A stretch of 64,000 bases of DNA from Hygrophila difformis (lineage: Eukaryota > Streptophyta > Magnoliopsida > Lamiales > Acanthaceae): NCBI GenBank assembly GCA_030278955.1, contig JAOANR010000004.1, positions 53,199,459 through 53,263,458 of the forward strand. The letters are read 5' to 3'. The notes beneath the pieces are model-generated. The model worked only from the letters and a program-made list of their open reading frames with translations, searched no databases and was not told the origin of the DNA. The position numbers and the translations under genes are program-made. Shown here in pieces: positions 13,444 through 28,472 of the stretch. Numbering within the stretch: position 1 is the stretch's first letter; each line of letters begins with the position of its first letter.

Positions 13444-15658
13444 ATGAAGAGCACCGACCGCCGTCGCGGTATAGAGGAGTTTACCGCGAGTTATTACGGG
13501 ATGTGCGCCGCCGGAGGAATGCTCAGTGCCGGCGCCACCCATCTGGCCATCACCCCCCTCGATGTCCTCAAGGTTAACATGCAGGTTGTTGCTTCTGATT
13601 GTCCAGCAATTCGGGATTTTGTTTACCTTTTTTTCTTCCTATTGCTCACTTTTTATTCAAGTAATGCGATGCTGTTTTGGGCTAAAGGAAATTATTTTAA
13701 TCTGTTATTTGCAACTGAAAAGAAGGGGATTAACTAGCCCCAATTGCATATCTTGTTATGCTACTTTATGTTCTAAGTTATAATTGGTGCAATGATCAGG
13801 TGAATCCAATCAAATATAACAGTATCCTATCAGGGTTTGGCACTCTGTGCAGAGAGGAAGGAGCTTCTGCTCTTTGGAGGGGTTGGTCGGGGAAACTTTT
13901 CGGATACGGGATACAAGGCGGATGTAAATTTGGTCTTTATGAATATTTCAAGAAGGTGTATGGTGATCTTCTGGTGGGGGAGAGGAAGGGTGTCATATTC
14001 TTCCTCAGTAGTGCTTCTGCTCAAATATTTGCTGATGTTGCGCTATGCCCATTTGAAGCTGTAAAAGTGCGAGTTCAAAGCCAGCCCAGTTTTGCAAAGG
14101 GCTTGGCTGATGGATTTCCAAAACTTTATTATAGTGAAGGTATTTATGGGTAAGTGAAGCACGATTCAATGGTTAAGCTCAAGTATAAGCACTGAGTGTC
14201 ATTTGATAATGTTAATGATAATGCTTTTAATTTGACCCCAGGTTCTACAAGGGTCTTATCCCGCTTTGGGGGCGTAACTTGCCATGTAATGCCCTAACAT
14301 CAATTAGTTTCTGTCAATTTAATTACCTATTGTGCTTGCCTGTTAGACAATCGCTGCTGATTTTATCTCTGTCTTTGATTTCCTCAAGTTGATTCGTATA
14401 TGACTAAATGGTCTCTTGATGCCCTTCTCTGAGTTTAACTTAGCACTTTATAGAAAAATGACTTCTTAAATCCATATGTCTTTGATTCCTTGAGTTGATT
14501 CTTATATGAGTAAATGGTCTCTTGATGCCCTTCTCTGAGTTTAACTTAGCACTTTATAGGAATCTGACTTCTTAAATCGATAACTAATCATTTATTGTTG
14601 CTGTCGCCCTAATTCAGAACTTCTTTCAACAACGGCATGTGTTAGATGATGCAGAATGCATTCAGGAATTTATTTAGCTTGGATTTATGGGTGATTCGTT
14701 TCCTATTATTGGTAGGACCACTAGATTCATGTATTTAATTGATTAATTCCATCTCCAGTTTTTTGTCATTCATGTACTTGACTCATGCCTTGCAAGAAAC
14801 AGTTAACTTTCGCCTGTCTTGGTTTTTAGTGTGCTGTGCGCAATACACTGTTTGGCAATTTCTCAATATGCTGCTTCACAGGGAAAATTAAAAAGCACCA
14901 AAACATATTTTAGTCATCATCACAAATTTAGTACTAATAACTATGCATGTATAGTAAATTAAATTTTTAGCACATTACTTCTTGGTGCAGTAAATTTTCT
15001 ATCAACAAATGATGAACCTGACCTCATCATACCATGCGCTTGATTGTTTACCTCCTTGCTTGTATTGGCAGTCTCCATGGTGATGTTTACAACATTTGAA
15101 CATTCTGTGGAACTGATGTATAGCAAGATTTTACGGAGGAGAAGGGAAGAGTGTTCAAAATCACAACAACTCGCAGTAACATGTTTAGCTGGCTATTCTG
15201 CTGGAGCTGTTGGTACTGTGATATCTAACCCCGCTGACAATGTTGTTTCATCTCTATACAATAAAAAGGCACCAACCATAATGCAGGTACTTTTTTTGCA
15301 CTAAATCCTTGTACAGTCTGTGTATACAACTAGTATTTATTTATTCAGACGATAAAGGACTGTGGTGTGTTTTCAGGCTGTGAAGAACATTGGGCTTCCC
15401 AGTTTGTTCACTAGAAGCCTTCCTGTCCGAATCGCAATCGTGGGCCCTGTTGTCACTCTACAGTGGTTCTTCTACGACAGCATCAAATTGTTGAATGGAT
15501 TGTGAGTTTAACAAATTTTCAAGTGTTTTTACAGGTTGTGGGTTATGTCGTGTTGTTCCTTCTAATTTTGAGCTATACTTCACAGGCCGACTAGTGGAGG
15601 GCTGAGAAAGCATCAGCATGTTGACGAAGAATTGCTTGGCTACGAGGCAACCCCGTAA
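13444..15658 (+). CDS. PHT3;3: Mitochondrial phosphate carrier (PHT3 type)
   Basis: Six coding exons: 13444-13584, 13800-14149, 14242-14285, 15072-15286, 15377-15501 and 15586-15658 (948 bp, 315 residues), closing in frame. Three mitochondrial-carrier repeats are visible through their signatures: TPLDVLKVNMQ in repeat 1, CPFEAVKVRVQ in repeat 2 and a degenerate NPADNVVSSL in repeat 3. Segments such as WRGWSGKLFGYGIQGGCKFG and FYKGLIPLWGRNLP are specific to phosphate carriers. The protein should sit in the inner mitochondrial membrane and import phosphate for ATP synthesis. There is no long N-terminal presequence, as in the plant PHT3;3/MPT1 form. The ATG directly follows a likely leader-intron acceptor. 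Assignment to PHT3;3 rather than other PHT3 members rests on the short N-terminus and gene order. Confidence 0.9.
14371..14582. repeat. 107-bp tandem duplication in a carrier-gene intron
   Basis: Two direct copies (about 14371-14477 and 14478-14582) share GTCTTTGATT, TAAATGGTCTCTTGATGCCC and TTAACTTAGCACTTTATAG with scattered substitutions. They lie inside the intron between 14285 and 15072. Confidence 0.85.
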
Positions 15659-16049
15659 TGCAAGGATGGTATTGAGGATTCAGTTCTGGCGGGAGGATAT
15701 GCACAAGGACACGATTTGTGATTATGAGTGGTTTTGTGAAGATTTAGCATTTGTTTGCGTCTTGGTTAGCAAGCGGAACAAAATAATTTTAGTGCTGCTA
15801 TTGTATAGTATCATATATAGTTGTTGAAATATGCACTTTCAACAAATATAATGCATAAATTCAACAATTATTCATCCAGACGAGCAGTAGTTGAATTTAT
15901 GCTGGCTAATTGATTTTAGTTGAACGTTTCCGCCTAACTGGGGTGTTTGTTTGGGCATAGGACAGTGTGCACTGTGCACAGACACTCAAAACAGATAAAT
16001 ACCTATAACTCCTTTGTAGAGAGTATTACTATTACCGCCCTTGCCGTCA
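15659..16049. other. 3' region of the carrier gene
   Basis: This is the 3' untranslated region and short spacer before the LINE. The open frame continuing past the stop at 15656 is not homologous to anything recognised. No other feature was seen. Confidence 0.5.
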
Positions 16050-16149
16050 TATGCGCTGGTTGTTTTTTTTTTTTTTGGCACAACAGCCATTACAGGCTAG
16101 AGAAAAGTAACACAAAATAAGGATTAAAGTAAAAGCAGAAACAACATCT

Positions 16150-19100
16150 TTAGCGAACCCTCAAAAACCAAGTGCCCGCCAAATCCGCTGCTAGCAGGGG
16201 TCGCGCTCCATCCGGAGGAAAGGCCCAAGTCGTGAAGAAATGCTCATCATCCACACCCCGCTTAGCCAAGAAATCTGCCACCGCATTGCCTTCCCGCAGT
16301 ATATGTCGGAAATGGCAAACATCGAAGGAACTCCTTAGGTCATCAATAGTAGCCAGATATGTTCCTAGCCAATGAGATTTGGGACGCATACCCTTAATTA
16401 GTCGGAGCGCCTCTTGAGAATCACTCACACAACATAATTCCCTCACCCCATGGTCCACAGCAAGCTTCATCCCATGCATAATACCTGCTACTTCAGCCTG
16501 AATGACCGAAACATCGCCCAAGCACCCAGAGATGCCCCCAAGCCAACTACCATCGTTCCCCCTAAGCACAGCCCCAAATCCTGCCAAACTCCTTCCATCC
16601 ATACGAGATCCATCAGTATGTAAAAACACCCCCGTCCAGGAGCCCATGTTCCAACAAACATGTCTCGGAATTGAGCTTTCCCGAGGCGAGGAGGACTAAG
16701 CAGTGGAGAGAGTATTGCGAACCTGAAGAATTGATCGAACAATGGTGTAGTGAGGAGTACCCCCTCCTCTAAAAACTCTTGTGCATCTTTCTTTCCAGAT
16801 CAGCCATACCCCTGCTAGGAATGTGGAACCAAATACATGAAACATACCTTCCATCCATCTCCTAATGCTTGGACGATCAAGTGTATCAAGGTCAGGGGGA
16901 ATGTGAACATCCAGCGAGGTCCATACATTGGCTGCCCAGCTGCAGTAAAAGAGGCAGTGCCTCCAGTCTTCAGTATGAATCCCACAAATCTGGCATAGCG
17001 GTGACGAGGCCAAATGTCGATGGAATCGCAAGGCATTAACGGGAATGGCTTCCCATGCAATTAACCATAATAAGAAGCATAGACGTTCAGGCAATTTAGA
17101 AGACCACATCCAGCGCCAATACTCCCCGTCACTGGCATTGCCCAATAAAAAATTGTACCCCGAGCGAGCCGTGTAACACCCATCAATATTCCTCCCCCAT
17201 GTCCATCCATCCTCCAAGGAATAATGTAGACATGGTGGAGGCAGGGCTTGAATTGCCATTTGAGTAGCTGTGGAATATGGGAATGAATAACAGAGAAGTC
17301 CCAACCATAATCTTGAATCACATCCTTGACTTGTAATCCCATGTCAGCCATCTCGATACATAGGTAGCGAAGGCCCCAATTGGGCGTTTTGGAACCAAGG
17401 CGAGAACCATAGGGAGCTAGCCCCATTCCCAAGTTTGAAGGAAAACCCACCAACCAGCTTTTGAGCAGCCTTACAAATACTGCGCCAGACAGGAGAACCC
17501 GCTGCCCGAAGAGTTGTGTAATGGCCCGCACCACGACAATACTTAGCTCGTAGCAATTTACACCAAAGCTTGTCAGTCCCCAAGAATAAGTCAGCGGCTA
17601 ACTTGCCAAGAAGTGCCGTATTAACCAACCTTGAACTTCGGAATCCTAGTCCCCCCTCACTTTTTGGACGGGCAACCCGCTGCCATCCAACCAAGTTTAT
17701 ACCATGACCCGACCTATCCTTCCAGACAAAGTTCCGGATGCGTTGGTCAATTTTATCACAAATATTCCTTGGCAGCCACATGATTTGCATACAATACGCC
17801 GGGATGGAAGCAAGAACATGGCGTGCCAGCGTGGCCCTCCCAGATTTGTTAAGGAGTCGCATAGCCCAAGTAGTAGTTCTCATATCCATCTTCTCAAGTA
17901 GAAAGTCATATGCATTCCCCTGCATCCTACCAATGTGTATAGGGAATCCCAAGTATTTCCCTATGTTATTGGTGAAGGTGAAGCCTGTTAAGGAGGATAA
18001 CCACTCCCTTTCCACAGAGGACACACACACAAGCTGGGGCATAGGCACGGGACTTCTCATAATTAACTTTGAGGCCAGAAGCCTGAGCAAACCAGGTCAG
18101 CATATGCGAGAGGCAAGAAATGCTATCTTCCTCCACCATCGTGCATAAAATCAGATCGTCCGCGAACATCAAGTGTGAAATTCCGCGCTCGTGAGAGGAG
18201 ATATGCAGCGGCTTCCAGGAACCCTGAGCCACTTGATGATCAATTGCTACAGACAGCCTCTCCATAACGATGTTAAAGAGGTAGGGGGATAGAGGGTCTC
18301 CTTGTCGAAGCCCGCGCTTTGGCCGAAACCCTTCTAACGGAGTTCCATTCCATAGAATACGATATTCAGAAGATGTCACACAAGCCATAATGAGTTTGCA
18401 CAGTGATGGAGGAATAGCCATCTGCTCGAGACACTCCTCTAAGAAAGACCATCTGACGCAGTCATAGGCTTTCTCCAGATCCACCTTAAGCACAAAGGCT
18501 TTAGTGTGAGAATTAGCCCGAGATAGGGAGTAAAGTAATTCCTGCAGAATTATGGAATTGTCCACTGTCCCTCTACCCTGTAGAAAGGCAGACTGGAGAG
18601 GAGAGATATACCTCTTCAACACCGGTCTGAGACGATTGACAATGACTTTAGATATGAGTTTGTACGCCACTGAGCATAGGGCAATAGGCCGAAACTGGCG
18701 TATTGTAGAAGGGGAGGCCAGCTTAGGTATCAGACAAACATAGGCCGACGCCAAGGAGGGCGGGACAGATCCTGATTCAAATGCTTGCTGCACCAGTGCA
18801 ACGACATCTGAACCCACAATTTCCCAATATTTCTTGTAGAAAGCTGCTGGAAAGCCGTCTGGCCCTGGCGCGGCCAATGGCTTAGATTGATTGAGTGCAG
18901 TGATCACCTCTTGATGTTCAACTGGACCAGTAGAAATATCACACCCCAACTCCTGAATAGATCGAAGACAGGGAAGCGGTACTATCTCCTGGCTATTCCC
19001 ATCATCTGCAAACAGAGTCACATAAAAATCCCTGACAGATTGCTTCAGAATATCCTGGTCAGTACACCACGACCCATCCTCAAGAAAAGAGGCCATGGAC

Positions 19101-20258
19101 CCGCTGCCGATGATATCTGAATTTGGCTTGGGCATGGAAGAACTTGGTGTTCCGGTCTCCCAGTCGAACCCAGTCTTCCTTGGCCCTTTGAGACCAATAT
19201 ATTTCCTCCTGAGACAACACCTCTTGGTAAGCTTTTTGTAAGTGTTGTTCCAAGAGCACTAGACGGAGGGAATCAACATTAGCTAGAGTTCGTTCCAACC
19301 CCTTCAACCTTCTCAGTAGTTTCTTCTTTCGATTCTGCAGGCGGCGATATTCCGACGGCCATTGCTGGACAGATAATTCTTGAAGAGTTTGAAGTTTCAC
19401 CCCAAGATGACCAGTATTGTCATTCCATACTGACGACACTAGCTGGCCATAACTTGCTCCCTCACTCCATGTTGCTTCCCATCTAAAACATCGGTGCCCA
19501 TATTGCCTGACCGGACGACCACAGCTAAGTAGCAAAGGTGTGTGATCCGACCCCACTCTAGGCAGCGTATGAATGAATCCATCAGGAAAGAGGTCAATCC
19601 AGGCCATAGTGGCCACACCACGGTCTAAACATTTCCTTAGAACTCTGGTATTATTAACTGGTCGACTCCAAGTGAATGGAACACCTTCTGTTTTAACAGG
19701 CATGAGACCACAATCTCCCAAGCATTGGCGGAACTCATCTGCTCTACGCTGCAAGAATACCCCCCCTTGGACTTCGGACGAGGCCAACACCTCATTCCAA
19801 TCTCCTACCGCGACCCAAGGCCCATCAATACGGCTTCCCAATTCTCTAAGATAAATCCAATTGGTTCGCCTCCGATAGAAATTAGGAAACGCATAAACAG
19901 CAGAGCAATACCAGGAGGTATTATCCCCTCGAAGCTTGATGGTGATAACCCTCTCCTCCAGTTCAAACACCTCAATAGTTATAGCACCGCCAGACCGAGT
20001 CAACACCCATATACCCCCGGCTCGACCCAAGGCTTCCTGAATTGCAATCGGACTATAGCCCTTGGAATAGAAAAAATTCCTCAACCGATCATAAGGCCCT
20101 TGCGGTTCATATAAAAATACAAGGGAAGGAGAGTGTGTATTGAGTAAATCCGTAAGAGATCGCTTTGCGAGAGCATTCATAAGCCCACGCGCATTCCATG
20201 CCAATATAGAGAATCCAGCAAACACAGACATAAGAACAATTGAAAATGTAAAGGCCAT
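16150..20258 (-). pseudogene. LINE ORF2 (EN-RT-RNase H), frameshifted
   Basis: Domains in order on the minus strand are as follows. An APE-type endonuclease covers 20258-19080 (ILAWNARGL near the start, VGDWNEV, GSDHTPLLL). Reverse transcriptase covers 19135-17966 (DGFPAAFYKKYW, KVDLEKAYD, GLRQGDPLSPYLFN, and FADD in place of YADD, common in plant LINEs). The thumb region runs to 17344. A zf-RVT zinc domain covers 17304-16696 (CFLLWLIAWEAIPVNALRFHRH, shortened here). RNase H covers 16647-16150 (HTDGS, DSQEAL, GNAVADFLAKRG). Frames change near 19090, 18040, 17330 and 16680. The enzyme set would perform target-primed reverse transcription if intact. Confidence 0.88.
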
Positions 20259-20281
20259 GGCCGGAGCTTACCCTGTAACAT

Positions 20282-21903
20282 TCACTGATCGGGAGCGGCA
20301 CTAGACAACGTGTTATCCGATGTATCCATATTACCCACAGAGGCCAGCTTCGCCTCCTCATCAGGCTGATTCGGTGGCATCCCCCAACCCAATCCAGAAT
20401 CAGGAAGAATCGCCTCCTCATCCTCAATAGCGCTGGAATCTACCGTGGGAACCTTGGTGAGCAGCTTCTTGGTCACCCCCGAACCTGAGGCTACACTGAG
20501 ACGCCTATTCGGCTTCGATTTCTTAGGTGCGTGGAGAATGCCCTTACCCCTACCACCGGTGGTCACTGGTGATAAAGCCGTCGCAATAGACTGTGGAGGA
20601 AGGAGAGCGAGAGGGAATTTGCTGTCATTATTGGAGTCAAGTCCAGCACTGTCATCAATCTTAGAGGGGGACTTGATAACAAAAGGCCCAGGGGAGCCCG
20701 CTTTCGAAGGTCCATCTTTAGGTGTGTCCGACCCAGAGGCCTCCTCAATAACTTGGGCTGGGCTGGCATCATTAGGCCCAGAGTTCCCATCCATGTTTAA
20801 TCCAGCTGGAGAATCCACAGGCCCCGAAGCCCCTACAGTTTTTGGGGTCAGTCCAGTCTTCTTCCTGGGCTGGCGTCTTTTCACAATCATCCACTCGCCC
20901 AGGCCCATCTCAAATGCGCCCACTTCATCTTCCACTACAGATTTTGGAACTGGCACTATCGCTTCTTTTTCGCCAACTGCACCATGCACGACTTCTGCGA
21001 CAGGAGTGACAATAACCGTCGTCATTGAGTGACCACCATTGGTAACTACCTCATCAGGAGGACGCGTGTCCTCCACTCGCGGACCGAGCGGCGGCGGCTC
21101 CGTCAAGGCGCCACCATTTGTGACGCCACAATTGCCTTGGAGGTGACCAAACCTACCACAGCGCAAACATAGCAGGTGAAGGCCCTCATAGGCGATTTGC
21201 ACCTCCTGTCCTTCTACCTCCACCATCCCTAGTAGTGGCTCGTCGAGGTTAATTTCGACACAAGCCCTGGCATATCTCCCCCGAGTCAGGGCAATAGTAT
21301 TCGTATCAAATCTGAGCGGCTCCCCTACCGCAGAAGCTATGACCCTAAGCGTGCTCTCTTTATAGAAGGCAGGACTTAGAGTAGGGAATCTGATCCATGT
21401 ATGTATTGTGTTAATCTTTGATGTTCGAGGGTTGAAATCTTTAGTCCAACGGGACACCGACAGTACATGATCAAAGATAAGCCAGGGACCACCCGTGAGG
21501 ACTTTTTCTCGATCATCATGAGACGAGAATTTCACCAAAAAGCAACCAAAACCAGCATCCATCAGATCAAAGGTTCCAGACACTTCCAAAGACGTTTCAA
21601 TCTTTCTTTCATGGCAAAGTAGCCAATCGTAATCCCCATAGGTTTAACAATTAGAGTGTCAATCCATGGTTCATAGATTTCCTTAAGCACCGAGTCCGCG
21701 AAACGAATCTTCGGACAGCGACGATTAACACCAGTACGGTCAATGGAGGCTAGGTTCTCCTTCAGCAGATCACGGCAAGAGGCGGGCACAACCACAGGAG
21801 TAGACTGGCCATGCATAATTGCATCCTTAAAGGATATCGGAAGAGCATTGGGTAATTCCGGTGGAGGCAAATTAGGATCCGGCGGACGTTCTTCAGGGAG
21901 CAT
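20282..21903 (-). pseudogene. LINE ORF1 (gag-like), one frameshift
   Basis: Starting at 21903 the first part encodes a Pro-rich leader (MLPEERPPDPNLPPPELP) and the first half of a DUF4283 RNA-binding region. Near 21580-21590 the frame shifts into the second part, which resumes with GTFDLMDAGFGCFLVKF and runs to 20282. The second part carries a CCHC zinc knuckle (CLRCGRFGHLQGNC) and then a long Pro/Ser/Gly-rich tail. ORF1 proteins of LINEs bind the element RNA. The break falls inside one conserved domain, so it is a mutation or an assembly error rather than a natural gene boundary. Confidence 0.85.
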
Positions 21904-21946
21904 GGTGAAAAAAAAAAATATAATCAAAATTTATGCGCTGGTTGTT

Positions 21947-22686
21947 AATTGGGGATCTTAACTAAAGGTAGAATACTTATTTTATTTTATTTTATTTCAT
22001 TTTTTTTATTTTTTTGAGCAGTCTATAGTGGAATACTTACTTAAAAATTTAATTTTTTTTAAACGGCTAGGAAAATGGGTAGTTGTATCATAAAGCATAC
22101 AAATTACAAATGATCAAATAGAATGATAGAAGATGATTGAGAAATTGAACCCAATTTTTAGGTTGGAAGTCGTGGAACTTGTCAAATTCTCATTCCCTTA
22201 ACTAAAATTTTTAGAATCTTATTTCAAAATAATATTCATATCAATTCTCATATTATAACAACATTGTACTTATGTACTTATTTTACTTTCTTAAGTTTAA
22301 ATTTAACACACACATATTCTATTAATTTTATTCAAAATAAATTTCTAATTAAAAATCAATTTCTAATTAAAAAAATATAATATCAGTTCAATTTTAATAA
22401 CAATAAATTATGTATTAATTAATTTATAAATTACTATTTTCATTATTCCAATTAAATTATTTAATAATAAATACTTAAAAATAAAATTACGTGAGCTAAT
22501 GAATAATATTAAAAAATGCTTTTAATTTTTTAGCTCTTGTTTTGTAACTTGTTTCTTGGGCTCCGGCTCTTCTAAAAAAAATGACATAAGTATCTAAAAT
22601 CATAACAAAATGGTTATTGATTTCCCCTAAGTTGTGAAAAGGGCTCATTTTTTGCAACATTTTCACCCACTCACTTATTACCATCT
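21947..22686. other. AT-rich spacer with a tiny LINE tail
   Basis: AT-rich and without genes. Positions 22528-22578 match the tail signature of the LINE at 47.6 kb (TTTTGTAACTTGTTTC, then GGCTCCGGCTC and an A run), so this is a severely 5'-truncated LINE 3' end of about 50 bp. An AAAAAATG word on both sides may be its target duplication. Confidence 0.5.
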
Positions 22687-23760
22687 ATTTATTTATGGAA
22701 AAAATGTCAAATATATCATTTTTGTTTAAAAAAAAGTCAAATCTATCCTTGTTCTATTTTATTACCGAATTTATCCTCTACATATGCTAATTATATCCGT
22801 AAATATCCTAAATTCACTAATCGTGGAATGCCTGCTGACGTGGCAATAAATTAACTTAAACCCTACACGCTGGATCGAATTTGAAGTGTGTCTCAATTAT
22901 GGCTGGGAAAAAATACCGAATATACTGCATATCGCACATACCGTATCGAAAAAATACCGAAAATATCGAAATTTTCGGTATACCGTAATTTTCGGTATGG
23001 TATCATACCGTACCGTAAAATTTCGGTACGGTAACGGTATAAATTTTTTGATACCGCGGTATATCGCTACCGTACCGAACTTTGGTATATACCACAATAT
23101 CGGTATATACCGCGATACCGTTATATACCGTAATATCGGTATGTTGGTATATAGCGAAAGTTCGGTATGCCGGTATATACCGCAATACCGGTATGTCGGT
23201 ATGTAGTGAATGTTCGGTATGTCGGTATATACCGCGATACGGTACGTCGGTATGTACTGAATGTTCGGTATAGCGGTATATACCGAACTTACCGGAATGT
23301 CGGTATGAAAACGGTATGAAATATTTCATACCGAAACTTTCGGTACACCGAAGATCGGTATACCGAAATGTTCGGTACGGCAATGGTATGAAATTTTTCA
23401 TACCGTAAAGTTCGGTAAGGTATACGGTACGGAGAATTTTTTTCGGTATGATACCGTACCGAAAATTACGGTATACCGAAAATTTCGATATTTCTTTTTT
23501 CGATATGGTATGTGCGGTATGCGGTATACTCGATATTTTTCCCAAGCTCTAATTGAGAGACACTTCAAATCCCATCCAGCATGTAGGGTTTAAGTTAATT
23601 TATTGCCACGTCAGCAGCCATTCCACGATTAGTGAATTTAGGATATTTCCGGATATAATTAGCATATGTAGAGGATAAATTCGGTAATAAAATAAAAAAA
23701 GATAGATTTGGCTTTTTTTGAAACAAAGGGATATATTTGGCCTTTTTTACATTTATTTAT
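22687..23760. mobile_element. Foldback element with about 210-bp TIRs (MULE-like)
   Basis: The element spans 22697-23750 and is flanked by a perfect 10-bp repeat ATTTATTTAT (22687-22696 and 23751-23760). The left arm (22697 to about 22910) and right arm (about 23540-23750) are near-identical inverted repeats, for example TTATCCTCTACATATGCTAA on the left and its complement on the right. The core (about 22910-23540) is an array of imperfect palindromes built on CGGTATA/TATACCG, so nearly the whole element can fold. There is no transposase. Long TIRs and a 9-11 bp target duplication suggest a non-autonomous Mutator-like or foldback transposon; family assignment is inference. Confidence 0.85.
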
Positions 23761-24491
23761 CCTTCTAGTACACACTACACACCATGTCTTGTATTATTGT
23801 ATATCCTCAGTTGATTAATATGCTGCCTAAATCCTATCCAAATCTAATTATGTAGAATGAAAAGTATACAAAAGGGGAAAAGAAAACATTCCAAATATTG
23901 CAAAGGGTCAAAAAAATGAGTAGGAAAGGAAATAGGAAAGTGGATGGAAGGAGGTCGAAGGAGAGCTAAGCAACTGGTCAGTGGTCTGGTCAGCACCTCC
24001 GACGACAAACGAAATCAACTGTCCTCCACATATGTAATAGCAATGCTCATTTTTGCCCCTTTTTTTTAGTGGTATATGTGTCCATCTGCGTGTCTGATGC
24101 AATATCAGCTCACCACAAAACAAAAACAAACAATTAATTAATTAATTAATTGTTCTTGGCTTCTTGCCTGTCTGACGTTCATTTGATTGATGATTGATAA
24201 TTGCTTTGCAAATTACACGCACTGGTGGAAAGAAAGAAAGAAAACATGCCAGAAGCAAGGAAGGATTAAGGAAGGATCACGAAAGAAAATAAAGACAGGA
24301 AAGGAACAACCCATAAACAGCTAATGGTGTAGAGAAATAGCGGCGCTGTACACTGTAGACTCTTCTCCCAATCTTCAGATCATTTCCAATATCGAATTTT
24401 CAATCCTTGGAAATCATTTATACGTATTGCACGCACATGGTCCTGTGTATAAAATACCTTTGACTCCGTCTAGCCCGCTTGCGCTTTTCCA
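23761..24491 (+). promoter_or_regulatory. CDPK promoter with TATA box
   Basis: Upstream region of the kinase gene. A TATA box, TATAAAATAC, lies at 24448-24457. About 35-45 bases downstream the sequence ends with TTTTCCAG followed by GTAATG, a good donor at 24491/24492. A short (AATT)n stretch at about 24132-24152 and GAAA repeats near 24229 were seen. No gene. Confidence 0.6.
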
Positions 24492-25118
24492 GGTAATGAT
24501 ATTTATGTTGATTTATGGGTTCCTGTCCTGTTTGTTCCATTTCCTTCCCCGCTCCCTATCTCATTAGAATGTTCTTTTCTTGCGCTATCTGTGTACGCAT
24601 CCTTTCCTTATGGGTTGTTAATTTTCCCCTTTTGATTTGTGGTAGGAAGAAGATGTATCTTTGTGGGTTCTCTGTTTGTGATTGGTTTTCTATTGAAAAA
24701 TAATTGGGTCTTTAATCTGGATCCCGATCTGATTTCAATAACACTGTCTCCTTTGTTGTCGTGGGTCTATCTTTGTCTTTGTCAACGTGTGAGCCCTTTT
24801 GTCATTCCCCGTCAGGGATTGCAGGACTCTCTGTGCTGGACTTGGGGGGAAAGATTGCGTCTTTAATTCTCGATCCGATCTGGTTTTAGCACCACATGTC
24901 TCCTTTATAAAAAAGAAGTCAGAACTTTCACAAACCCTTTTTATGTAGGCTGAAGGAGCTGGATTAGAAAGAAAATGGTTCATTAATTGCTAGTGTGTAT
25001 CTGTGTTTGTATGAGATATATATATTGCGTTCAGCTTGAGACTTTTTTTTTTTGTGATGTTGGAGTTAATGGTTTGATAATTTCTTTCCATTTTTTGTCA
25101 TGTTGTATCTAATTGCAG
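24492..25118 (+). other. Leader intron of the CDPK gene
   Basis: A 627-bp intron inferred in the 5' untranslated region: donor CCAG|GTAATG at 24491/24492 and acceptor AATTGCAG| at 25118. Leader introns are common in plant CDPK genes. Open frames inside it have no homology. Confidence 0.6.
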
Positions 25119-25160
25119 AGTTCTTGCACAGTTTGGATTGATGTGAAGAATAAGAACTGT

Positions 25161-25195
25161 ATGCGAAGTCAGAGAACGGGTACTCGAGTTGTTTG

Positions 25196-25196
<1 letters not shown>
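25161..25196 (+). other. 11-codon uORF overlapping the CDPK start
   Basis: After the leader-intron acceptor there is first a minimal start-stop uORF (ATGTGA, 25141-25146). It is followed by an 11-codon uORF (25161-25196, [11 protein letters not shown]). The TGA stop of the latter (25194-25196) shares its A with the kinase ATG (25196-25198), giving TGATG. This layout could limit initiation at the kinase or couple it to termination. The effect is inference; the geometry is read directly. Confidence 0.75.

Positions 25197-28472
<3,276 letters not shown>

Larger units (their letters stand above)
16050..21946 (-). mobile_element. Near full-length L1-type LINE with 15-bp TSD
   Basis: The element body is 16065-21931 on the minus strand, flanked by a perfect 15-bp direct repeat TATGCGCTGGTTGTT at 16050-16064 and 21932-21946. 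The 3' end is a poly(A) tail, seen as a T run at 16065-16076. It holds ORF1 (DUF4283-type gag with a zinc knuckle) and ORF2 (endonuclease, reverse transcriptase, zf-RVT, RNase H), the usual order for plant L1 elements. The first ATG of ORF1 lies only about 25 bases inside the 5' end, so the 5' untranslated region may be cut short. Several frameshifts make this copy inactive as read. The intact target duplication points to a fairly recent insertion. Confidence 0.93.

Noticed and set aside
22886..23545. Open frames with repeated Tyr/Ile/Arg/Thr words on both strands
   Set aside because: They are translations of the CGGTATA palindromic core of the foldback element.
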